Source: Natronolimnobius baerhuensis
GTDB lineage: Archaea > Halobacteriota > Halobacteria > Halobacteriales > Natrialbaceae
DNA length: 64,000 nucleotides
Direction of reading: 5' to 3'
NCBI RefSeq assembly: GCF_002177135.1
Contig: NZ_MWPH01000001.1
Coordinates: 806,001 to 870,000, forward strand
The notes beneath the pieces are model-generated. The model worked only from the letters and a program-made list of their open reading frames with translations. It was not told the origin of the DNA and did no database searches. How positions within the stretch are numbered: the stretch's first letter is position 1; each line of letters opens with the position of its first letter. Below are positions 43,396 to 51,003 of this stretch, piece by piece. A program made the position numbers and the translations under genes.

Positions 43396-43404
43396 TTTTG
43401 TTAT
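43396..43404 (-). promoter_or_regulatory. ATAACAAAA motif, Gfo/Idh operon
   Basis: Minus-strand ATAACAAAA, 35 bases before ATG 43369. Confidence 0.65.
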
Positions 43405-43560
43405 CAATGTCGTACTGTGCCGCCTCGGTTCGTAGTCGCTGCTTCCTCGCTATAGAGATCCTGTTTGTGCCGGTATCCGATACAAAATCGGGCGGCTGTC
43501 AAGTGGGGTTACTGCGTCCAACAGACGGCAACAGTCGATTCAACTCGAGAAGACGAGTGG

Positions 43561-44511
43561 TTAGTCATCGCCTGTCGGGTGGCCGTCAACGGCGACTACC
43601 TGTCCGTTGGCATCGGTTGCAGCGGCGACACGGCGTGCGACCTGGCCCATGGTTTCGACGGCCAGATCGGTTTTCGAACGCGTATGCTCGAGATACGAGA
43701 GGATTGCACGCATTCGCCGATCATCGCGCTCGTGAGTAAGGTTGTTCGGATGCAGCCACATGTGGAAGATGCCGTCCGACCGAACTGCTTCGTCGATTCC
43801 CCGTCGTGCCTGTGCGACCATCGGATCGGTCCAGATCGACTCCGCAACGGTTCGGGCCGGTCCTTCGAAGCCAAAGAGGAACATCGATGCGGGCACGTTA
43901 ACCAGACCGAACTCGTCCACGGCTGGCTCGACGAGCAGTGATTGATCCCGGAATCGTGTATCTACAATCCCGCGGAGGCCGTCCTCCGTCGGCGACTTCC
44001 CGCGATAGGCAGTGAGTCCATACTCGGCCAGCACATCTCGATGCCCGACATCGTTTCGCGGATAAATGAACGAGTCGACTGACTGGCCCCACTCATCGGC
44101 AATCGCCGTTGCTCGCTCGAGTTCGGCCCTCGCGAGGGCGTGATCGGTTGCTGCGTCGCCGAATAAGACGTGCGAAAACGAGTGGCTCGCAAACTCGTGG
44201 TCGACGGGAGATGCGAGCAACGCATCGACGAGATCGGGGGCGAACCGCAAGTCCTCGCGATCCGTCCACTCGCCGCGCTCCCGGTCGAACCAGCCGTCTG
44301 GTGCCGGGTGCTCCTCGTGACGGCCATCACAGGACTCGAGCATCAGGTGGCCAACGACGGCCCAGGTCGCAGGAATATCGTATTCCTCGCACAACTCGAG
44401 CATGGTCGACCAGCCGCGGCGGCCGGCTTCGACACGGCTCGGTGGCGGGGACTCGAGATCGTGAAATCCCCACCCGAGTTCAGCATCAAGCGAAAGCACG
44501 ACACTACCCAC
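43561..44511 (-). CDS. Polysaccharide deacetylase family protein
   Basis: 316 residues. The NodB-like fold opens with VVLSLDAELGWG (Asp base region). The metal-binding pair shows as FASHSFSHVLF, later MWLHPNN. It would remove N-acetyl groups from a sugar at the cell surface or in an intermediate. No ATG lies in a sensible place: the long frame to 44598 runs through the motif. GTG at 44511 is chosen because a 10-codon ORF starting 34 bases after the motif ends across it (GTGGGTAG). GTG 44523 and 44520 are alternatives. Confidence 0.82.
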   Translation of the reverse strand: MGSVVLSLDAELGWGFHDLESPPPSRVEAGRRGWSTMLELCEEYDIPATWAVVGHLMLESCDGRHEEHPAPDGWFDRERGEWTDREDLRFAPDLVDALLASPVDHEFASHSFSHVLFGDAATDHALARAELERATAIADEWGQSVDSFIYPRNDVGHRDVLAEYGLTAYRGKSPTEDGLRGIVDTRFRDQSLLVEPAVDEFGLVNVPASMFLFGFEGPARTVAESIWTDPMVAQARRGIDEAVRSDGIFHMWLHPNNLTHERDDRRMRAILSYLEHTRSKTDLAVETMGQVARRVAAATDANGQVVAVDGHPTGDD

Positions 44512-44536
44512 AGACGCCACCACGCGTTCTCGACAT
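44504..44536 (-). CDS. Candidate leader ORF (10 codons)
   Basis: ATG 44536, TAG 44506-44504, overlapping the GTG start of the deacetylase by eight bases. The shortest of the six motif-linked leader ORFs. Confidence 0.35.
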   Translation of the reverse strand: MSRTRGGVCG

Positions 44537-44561
44537 ACACGGAAGGGACTCTGGGACCGGC

Positions 44562-44570
44562 TTTTGTTAT
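44562..44570 (-). promoter_or_regulatory. ATAACAAAA motif, deacetylase gene
   Basis: Minus-strand ATAACAAAA, 34 bases before the leader ATG at 44536. Confidence 0.65.
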
Positions 44571-44778
44571 TCAGGCCCTTGCAGGTGCGGGCGTACACTC
44601 ACCAGAGCGACAGCAGCGCTCACTCGGGTGAACCGTTTCGTGAGGCGAACAACTCTGTCTGTGTGACTCACAAGCTGACCAACGGTAATCCAATCGAACA
44701 GCGAGAAAGGGCGGTATTCATCGTGTTAACGCAACCGAACGCGACAGGTTAGGATTGCAACTACTGTGAACACTCCCT

Positions 44779-44787
44779 ATAACAAAG
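44779..44787 (+). promoter_or_regulatory. ATAACAAAG motif, phosphodiesterase gene
   Basis: ATAACAAAG, 51 bases before ATG 44830, the longest spacing of the set. No other start codon lies between. Confidence 0.6.
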
Positions 44788-44829
44788 CAGTCATCCGGCC
44801 ACCTGCTGGATAGCAGCCCCTTTAGACTC

Positions 44830-46428
44830 ATGAGCGGATCTACCACTCCGTCCGAACGAGCGTTCGTTCTCGGACTCGACGGCGTACCGTGGCGACTGAT
44901 CGACCAATGGAGCGACGACGGCAAACTCCCGAACTTCGCCCGACTGCGCGAAGAAGGCGCGTCAGGGCCGCTCGAGAGCACGACGCCAGCGACGACGCCG
45001 CTTGCGTGGCCCTCAATTGCAACCGGCGTCTGGCCGGACAAACACGGACTCTACGGCTTCCAGAACCTCTCGAGTGAGTATACACACGAGATGTATACGA
45101 GCCACGACATGCAACAACCGGCGCTATGGGAGCAACTCGGCCCGTCCCACGTCGGCAACGTGCCGATGACGTTCCCGCCTCGAGAGATCGACGGGACGAT
45201 GGTTACGGGAATGATGACACCCTCGACCGACCAGCAGTTCACGCATCCGCCGGAACTCAGTGAGAAACTCAAAGAGCGCATTCCTGAGTACAACATCAGC
45301 CTCGACTATCCGGACTACGCCGACCGACTCGACGAGTTCGAGGGCGCTGTCGACACCATGCTCAGCCAGCGCCGGGAGGTCATGAACCTCCAGATGGAGG
45401 AAGCCGGCGACGACTGGCAACTGTTTTTCTTCGTCTACACCGCGCCGGATCGCTTCCAGCACCTCATCTGGGATATGGATCGCATCCTCGAGCACTACAA
45501 AAAACTCGACGACATTCTCGGCGAGGTGATGGACTACACGGACGAGCACGACGCAGACCTCTACGTCGTCTCCGACCACGGCTTCGGCGAGATTAACGAG
45601 CTGATCTACGTCAACCACATTCTGGAGCGAGAGGGCTATCTCTTCCGCCGAGAGGACGAGGGAACCCGTGGCGCACTCGCGAGTCTGGGCATCTCGCGCG
45701 AGCGAATTACGGACATGCTCGACCGGGTGGGGATCTCCGAGGAGATGCTGATCTCGAATCTTCCGCGAAGCTTGCTCGATACCGTCGCCGAGCAGATTCC
45801 CGGCGATCACGCGCTCTATGATGTCGACTACGACGAGACGATTGCGTTCGTCCACGACGCCGGCAACGTCTACATCAACGACACCGAGCGATTTGACAAC
45901 GGCGTCGTCGATCCGACCGATATCTCGAAGATCAAAGACGAACTTACCGAGGTCTTCGAGTCAGTGACCGACGAAAACGACACGACACTGCTCACCGTCT
46001 ACGACGGCGACGACCTGTTCCCGACCGACGAGGACTCGCCGGATCTGATCGTCAAAGGCATCGACGGCTACGACGCCCGAAACGGTATCGCCGACGAACC
46101 GTTCGGCGACACCGGCAACTACGCCGCCAGCCACCGCAGCGAAGGCATTGTCCTCTGTCGCGGCCCGTCAATCGACGAGGGTGCAACGCTGCGCGGCGCT
46201 CGAGTCGTCGACATCGCGCCGACGCTGCTTCACGGCATCGGGCAACCAGTTCCAGACAATGCGGACGGACGCGTCCTTTTCGACGCATTCGACGAGGAAG
46301 CGACGCCCGCCCGGACGAAAGTCGAACGCGCCGACGTCCTGACTGGCTCCTCGAGTCCGGACGGCGAGGTCGACGAGGACTTCGACGATGTGGAGGATCG
46401 GCTGAAAGGACTCGGCTACATGGAATAA
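44830..46428 (+). CDS. Alkaline-phosphatase-fold type I phosphodiesterase (paralog of 7902-9515)
   Basis: 532 residues. Metal-binding FVLGLDGVPWRLID, nucleophile region TPATTPLAWPSIATGVWPDKHGLYGF, YTAPDRFQHLIWDMD and VVSDHGFGEINE are present, and a late NYAASHRSEGI stretch. Unlike the left-hand paralog it keeps the standard GLDG start. No signal peptide. A role in cleaving a phosphodiester- or pyrophosphate-linked glycan intermediate is inferred from its place in the locus. Confidence 0.87.
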   Translation: MSGSTTPSERAFVLGLDGVPWRLIDQWSDDGKLPNFARLREEGASGPLESTTPATTPLAWPSIATGVWPDKHGLYGFQNLSSEYTHEMYTSHDMQQPALWEQLGPSHVGNVPMTFPPREIDGTMVTGMMTPSTDQQFTHPPELSEKLKERIPEYNISLDYPDYADRLDEFEGAVDTMLSQRREVMNLQMEEAGDDWQLFFFVYTAPDRFQHLIWDMDRILEHYKKLDDILGEVMDYTDEHDADLYVVSDHGFGEINELIYVNHILEREGYLFRREDEGTRGALASLGISRERITDMLDRVGISEEMLISNLPRSLLDTVAEQIPGDHALYDVDYDETIAFVHDAGNVYINDTERFDNGVVDPTDISKIKDELTEVFESVTDENDTTLLTVYDGDDLFPTDEDSPDLIVKGIDGYDARNGIADEPFGDTGNYAASHRSEGIVLCRGPSIDEGATLRGARVVDIAPTLLHGIGQPVPDNADGRVLFDAFDEEATPARTKVERADVLTGSSSPDGEVDEDFDDVEDRLKGLGYME

Positions 46429-46609
46429 AACGAACGCACGCGGTCGTCTGGTGGTGGATCTGCAGGTTGTGAACTCGTTCTTCCGTTCGTTCCCTCCTGA
46501 GCAACAGCAGTCACTGGAAGGTGTGAAACTCGCGGCCAGAATAGTACCTATATCTATCGAATATCTCCCCCATCATGCGGAAACGCTAGGGTGTAGATCA
46601 AACGAGTAG

Positions 46610-47287
46610 TTAGAGGATGTCGGTGATTTCGTGCATCCATGAGAGGTGAAACGTCGGTTCTGGCTTCGGATTCGACGAGACATCTTCTTCCGGCACCCAT
46701 GCAGTTTGCATGCCGACACGCTGGGGACCAACAACATCACGATCATGCTGATTCCCCACGTAGATGGACCGCGCAGGGGAACTTCCGAGTTCGTCTAGAG
46801 CAATCTCGAATGGTTCTGGATTAGGCTTCGATTCGATTCCAGTCCCGGGCCCGCAGCAGACAGTAACGTCAAAGGCATCCTGGATACCAAGCGTCTCTAA
46901 CTTTGGGAGTTGTGTCTCCTCGGAACCAGCAGTGATGAGTCCAACAGCATACGTTTCTCGGACATATTCCAATACCTCGTTTGCACCGTCTCGGAACGAG
47001 ACAGCGGTCGGATCAAGTACCTCGAGTGTCGCCTCAGCAAGTCTGGGCGCATAACTCGGATCAGCACCGACGTTCCGAGCAATAGCACGATAGATATGTT
47101 CGTGATGTTCTCTATCGGAGTTGGCTTCTGGAAGGGAGCTGTAATCGACTGCATATATATCAGCCAAATCAAAAAACGCTGGAGCCTCTACCCGGTCAAA
47201 TACCGCTTCATAGACCTCCTCATCGGACTGATCTCTCACACAAAGCGTTCCATCGAGGTCGAAACAGACAGCCTCAATAGTGCCCAT
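46610..47287 (-). CDS. HAD-superfamily hydrolase
   Basis: 225 residues. HAD motif I (CFDLDGTLC, near residue 8), motif II in LITAGSEE, the Lys of motif III in SKPNPEPF and motif IV in YVGNQHDRDVVGPQ. It belongs to the phosphoglycolate-phosphatase/haloacid dehalogenase group. The gene uses many more A/T-ending codons than its neighbours. It is flanked by an A/T-richer stretch (46540-46610), which suggests recent acquisition. ATG 47287 is chosen, close to motif I; ATG 47299 is possible. Convergent with the phosphodiesterase gene. Confidence 0.85.
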   Translation of the reverse strand: MGTIEAVCFDLDGTLCVRDQSDEEVYEAVFDRVEAPAFFDLADIYAVDYSSLPEANSDREHHEHIYRAIARNVGADPSYAPRLAEATLEVLDPTAVSFRDGANEVLEYVRETYAVGLITAGSEETQLPKLETLGIQDAFDVTVCCGPGTGIESKPNPEPFEIALDELGSSPARSIYVGNQHDRDVVGPQRVGMQTAWVPEEDVSSNPKPEPTFHLSWMHEITDIL

Positions 47288-47456
47288 CGTCTCAAACATC
47301 ACTGAACTAGGATCTAAATTCACTGGATCGCTGATAAACTACTCACAGAGCAAGGGAACGAATGGCTCGTTCACGTGTGGTGCGTTCAGTTCGCAGACAT
47401 AGTTACTTTCCTCGTCAGTCCGTCAAAACGCACTCTCGAGCGCTCTCCCAAACTCC

Positions 47457-48773
47457 CTACCGGCCGCGAACCCGATCCAATCCACCTTTTGCCGACTTCA
47501 ACACCGGATACGCCGCGTTGTAGACCGGCGTTGGTGCGTTACGCGCGCCCGCGCGAAAGAGTCGATGTGAGAGCGGCGGCTCGGAGTTATCGACCAGTGC
47601 CTCGAGATCGGCTCCGTCGAGCCACTCGAAGAACGATTCCTCCTCGGGGGAGTCGGGCTCGGTCTCACGAACGCGGTCGCGAATGTCTGCCCACATGTAG
47701 CGTTCGTCCTGGCCGAGAATCCACTGGCCCTCCTCGAGTGCGGTTCGGATCGCGGCGTACTCCGTGTCGGCGAAGTCGTAGCCGTGGTCGCTCGGCTCGA
47801 GGCCGGAGAGTCGGAGGCCGACGGCGGTGCGATAGCACTTTTCGCACTCGCCGCAGTTGCCGTCCATCCGCACGTTGCAGGTCTGGAGTTGGAGGTCGGG
47901 GGCGTCCGTCTCGACGTAGTCGGCGATGGCGTCGAGGCGCTCCTGTCGGGTGAGTTCGTAGGCGTCGTGATGACAGCGCGTGCCGCTCCAGCGGACGTAG
48001 TCGTCGATATCCGGGCGCGAACCCCACTCGAGGTCGATGCCGTCCCAGTGGGTCGCAGCGACGTACAGATCCTCGATCCCGCGCGCGTAGGCCATCGGCG
48101 CACAGAGGCCGAGCAGGCCGAGGCCGTGGCCGACGGAGCTGTACCAGGCCCCGTCGACGAACCGTTTGTAGTGTGCGAGTAACATCGCGTGGTCGAGCGC
48201 CTCGAGCGTGTTCGTCTCGATAAAGGCCGTCTCGAGGTCACGCTCGTCGGCGAAGCCAGTAACTCGGTTCTGGAGGTGTTGCCAGTCAGTCTCGCCGGCT
48301 TCGCCGGGGGAGATGGTCCAGCCGCGGATGCTGACGAGCGTGGGCGACTCCTCGCGGTGGCGGACGTAGGAACTTGTCGAGTCGACGCCGCCGGTAAAGA
48401 GCAAGGCGCTGTCGCTCGCGTCGGCCGCGCGCTCGAGCGGTTCGGACGTGGTCGTCTCTTTAGCGTACAGCGTCCCACCCTCGAGGAAGTCGTACATCTC
48501 GAGTAACGAGGCTTTGACGTCCTCGAGTGCGCGCGCGAAGGTGGCGTCGACCGTCTCGACGTAGACGTCCGCGCCGTTGGCCCAGGCGACGGGACAGACG
48601 TTTGCGAGGACGGGAATCACCAGGACGCTCTCGGGAACGTCCTCGATAGAGCAGTCGTAGCTGGTCGTAAACGGCTTTCCAGTGAAAAAGCGAGCGAGAT
48701 CGGCGGACGGGCGAACCACACACTCGACGGTGTCCCCCTCCGCAGTGGGTGAGTCGATGACAATCGATGACAT
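47457..48773 (-). CDS. QueC-like PP-loop ATPase family protein
   Basis: 438 residues. The N-terminal 110 residues have no recognised family. The ATP-binding PP-loop then follows as LLFTGGVDSTSS (Thr-Gly-Gly-x-Asp-Ser, 127-132). Cys at 299, 307, 310 and 313 (C-x7-C-x2-C-x2-C) matches the zinc site of QueC, the 7-cyano-7-deazaguanine synthase. Length exceeds QueC (about 230) and the N-terminal part is extra. It could amidate or otherwise activate a carboxyl group of a sugar. ATG 48773 has TTTTTGTA about 30 bases upstream; the longer frame to 49064 overlaps the neighbouring promoter. Confidence 0.75.
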   Translation of the reverse strand: MSSIVIDSPTAEGDTVECVVRPSADLARFFTGKPFTTSYDCSIEDVPESVLVIPVLANVCPVAWANGADVYVETVDATFARALEDVKASLLEMYDFLEGGTLYAKETTTSEPLERAADASDSALLFTGGVDSTSSYVRHREESPTLVSIRGWTISPGEAGETDWQHLQNRVTGFADERDLETAFIETNTLEALDHAMLLAHYKRFVDGAWYSSVGHGLGLLGLCAPMAYARGIEDLYVAATHWDGIDLEWGSRPDIDDYVRWSGTRCHHDAYELTRQERLDAIADYVETDAPDLQLQTCNVRMDGNCGECEKCYRTAVGLRLSGLEPSDHGYDFADTEYAAIRTALEEGQWILGQDERYMWADIRDRVRETEPDSPEEESFFEWLDGADLEALVDNSEPPLSHRLFRAGARNAPTPVYNAAYPVLKSAKGGLDRVRGR

Positions 48774-49057
48774 TGTGTGACCCAACCCATCACGAACGGG
48801 TACAAAAACCATCAGAATCGTTGATCGGTCACCATTCCTGAAATCGATCCATAGCAGACGGTCAACAGCCGATAAGGGAGTCGTACTCACGACAGAGGGA
48901 TGGGGGTCGCGACCGTTTCGGCGAGCGGTTGATTCGGGCTGAGTGGAGTTATCGTGTTGCGACGGAATGCGGGCAATGAGGCCTTTCAGCCCCGAACGAG
49001 CGCCCCTGCTCGAGGCGGCGTTTCGGGCGGGATCGGGAACGAAGCGATAGGAGCCGT
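48774..49057. other. Divergent intergenic region, no gene seen
   Basis: About 280 bases between the PP-loop gene and the GT-C-like unit. It holds both promoters; nothing else recognised. Confidence 0.35.
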
Positions 49058-49066
49058 ATAACAAAC
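49058..49066 (+). promoter_or_regulatory. ATAACAAAC motif, GT-C-like gene
   Basis: ATAACAAAC, 38 bases before the leader ATG at 49096. ATAAC is repeated inverted as GTTAT at 49070-49074. Confidence 0.6.
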
Positions 49067-49095
49067 CCAGTTATCGACGACGTGCTCGCAAAGAC

Positions 49096-49149
49096 ATGCG
49101 TATCGACAGCGAACCGCGACGCCGTTGTTCTGGTGATGAATTGGCATGA
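49096..49149 (+). CDS. Candidate leader ORF (17 codons)
   Basis: ATG 49096, TGA 49147-49149, overlapping ATG 49146 as ATGA. A GGTGATG stretch inside it can serve as weak ribosome-binding site for the GT-C-like gene. Confidence 0.45.
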   Translation: MRIDSEPRRRCSGDELA

Positions 49150-50936
49150 GACGAGCGACACTGAACCTCACGTTTGCACTCGGGTTTCTCGCGGCGGCAG
49201 CTGGCATCCTCGTGGCCAGGGCGAACCCTGCGACGGGGTACGAGCCGTCGGTGTATCTTGGAACCCCGACGGCCGTCTGGATCGGGTTTGCGATTGCGAT
49301 GGCAATCGGCGTCGGAACGGCACTCGCCTGTCGGGGGCGACAGCAAGCAGTTGGAATCGGCCTCGGCAGTCTGGTCGTCACAGCGATTGTCGCGCTCCCG
49401 ATCCTGCGAAACTACCGGTTTTCGGGGATGGGCGATGCACTCTCTCACCTCGGTTGGACGCGCGACATCGTCGAGGGTGGCATGTACCCTCACGAACTGC
49501 TCTACCCAGGTGTCCACTCAATCGGTGTCGTGTTTCACTTCCTCGGGGGAATTCCACTCGAGCGCGCGCTCCTGTTTACGATCTTACTCCTGTTCATCCC
49601 GTTTCTGATCTTCGTGCCGTTGACGGTCAGAGAGATCGCGGGTCCGGGAGCGGCGGTCGGCTTCGCCGCCGTCGTCTCGTGGATGGTGTTGCCGATCAAC
49701 AACATCGCGACGCACATGGGCGTCCACTCGAACTCCAATGCTCTGTTTCTGGCACCGGTTGTCATCTTCGCGCTCGTTGCCTACCTGAATCGGCAGGCGA
49801 CAATCGAGCGACTCCCACTTGGACTCTCGCCGTTTAGCGTCGTGCTCTATCTCTCCGCGATTGCCCTCCTGTTAGTCCACCCACAACAGATGGTCAACGT
49901 CGTCGTCCTCGTCGGTGCAATCGCCGGGATTCAGCTCCTCGCCCGCTGGCGCTACGACGACCACCCCATTCTCGAGCAGCCGACGACCTACGCACACACG
50001 GCCGTTCTCGGCGGCTTTTTCACCGTCTGGGCGGCATCGAACGAGCGATTCCGGAACGCGATTGTCAGCCTCGTCGACGGCGTTCTCTCCGATGAGGTCG
50101 GTGCTGGACAGGAAGTCGACCAGCGTGAAGCCTCGCTGCTCGAGATCGGCGGCAGTATCGAGGAGTTGTTCGTCACGATGTTCCTCGAGGCGGCGGTGAT
50201 CGGCCTGATTGTCGGCCTGTTCGTCCTAGCGATGTGGCTCGGCAAGACGAAGACAAGTCGGGCAACGGCGACACATGTTACCTATCTCAGTCTCGCGTTG
50301 ATCCCGCTTGGTGGGGTCTTCCTCGTCTACTTCGTCGGCACGCCAACAATGGCGTTCCGACAGGTCGGGTTCATTTACGTGATCTTAACGATCCTTGCCG
50401 GGATTGCACTCGCGCACTTCTTCGGTGGGCTGTCGACCTATGTGACTCGCCCGGGTGCGAACACGGTCGCGGCGCTCACACTCGGTGCGTTCCTCGTTCT
50501 TGGGTTGATGACCGTCTACGCCTCGCCGATCATCTACAGCCCAAGTCAGCACATTACCGATCAGAAGTTCAGCGGCTACGAGTCCGGCTTCGAGCACGCA
50601 GCCGAAGACCGCCCACACGTCGGGATGGGATACGATCCGTACCGGTATGACCACGGTATCAACGGCCTCGACCGCGAGGACGTTCTGAGTGGGGCGACAC
50701 ACGACAGCGGTGAGATCGACTCTGAACAGTTCGAAGCGGGCAATTACAGCGGGGCCTATCACGATTCGGATTACTATTTCACTGTTACCGAATTCGACGT
50801 CACCCGCGAAACACAGGTCTATCAGGGCTTACACCACAGTGACGCAGCACTCGAGGGGATCCAGTACGATCCAGCGGCAGACAAGGTTATTTCGAACGAC
50901 GAGTTCGACATGTACGCCGTCGCTAGCGATGAGTAA
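49146..50936 (+). CDS. GT-C-like polytopic membrane protein (paralog of 2648-4465)
   Basis: 596 residues, about 12 membrane helices and a soluble tail of roughly 110 residues. The N-terminal NPATGYEPSVY (27-37), the loop YRFSGMGDALSHLGW...EGGMYPHELLYPGVH (90-124), and the tail SGYESGFE with YRYDHGING match the left-hand paralog. An acidic residue followed by His in the first large outer loop suggests a lipid-sugar-dependent GT-C glycosyltransferase or ligase (inference; no named family recognised). A short coupled ORF and the motif precede it. Confidence 0.75.
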   Translation: MRRATLNLTFALGFLAAAAGILVARANPATGYEPSVYLGTPTAVWIGFAIAMAIGVGTALACRGRQQAVGIGLGSLVVTAIVALPILRNYRFSGMGDALSHLGWTRDIVEGGMYPHELLYPGVHSIGVVFHFLGGIPLERALLFTILLLFIPFLIFVPLTVREIAGPGAAVGFAAVVSWMVLPINNIATHMGVHSNSNALFLAPVVIFALVAYLNRQATIERLPLGLSPFSVVLYLSAIALLLVHPQQMVNVVVLVGAIAGIQLLARWRYDDHPILEQPTTYAHTAVLGGFFTVWAASNERFRNAIVSLVDGVLSDEVGAGQEVDQREASLLEIGGSIEELFVTMFLEAAVIGLIVGLFVLAMWLGKTKTSRATATHVTYLSLALIPLGGVFLVYFVGTPTMAFRQVGFIYVILTILAGIALAHFFGGLSTYVTRPGANTVAALTLGAFLVLGLMTVYASPIIYSPSQHITDQKFSGYESGFEHAAEDRPHVGMGYDPYRYDHGINGLDREDVLSGATHDSGEIDSEQFEAGNYSGAYHDSDYYFTVTEFDVTRETQVYQGLHHSDAALEGIQYDPAADKVISNDEFDMYAVASDE

Positions 50937-50963
50937 GCACTCGAGGAACGACAAATTCAGGCC

Positions 50964-50972
50964 ATAACAAAG
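50964..50972 (+). promoter_or_regulatory. ATAACAAAG motif, CoA-transferase operon
   Basis: ATAACAAAG, 40 bases before ATG 51004. Another ATG at 50990 (26 bases) opens a 16-codon ORF that runs into the gene and is probably not used. Confidence 0.6.
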
Positions 50973-51003
50973 CCCCGTACGACCGTTCGATGGTAGTACG
51001 ATC

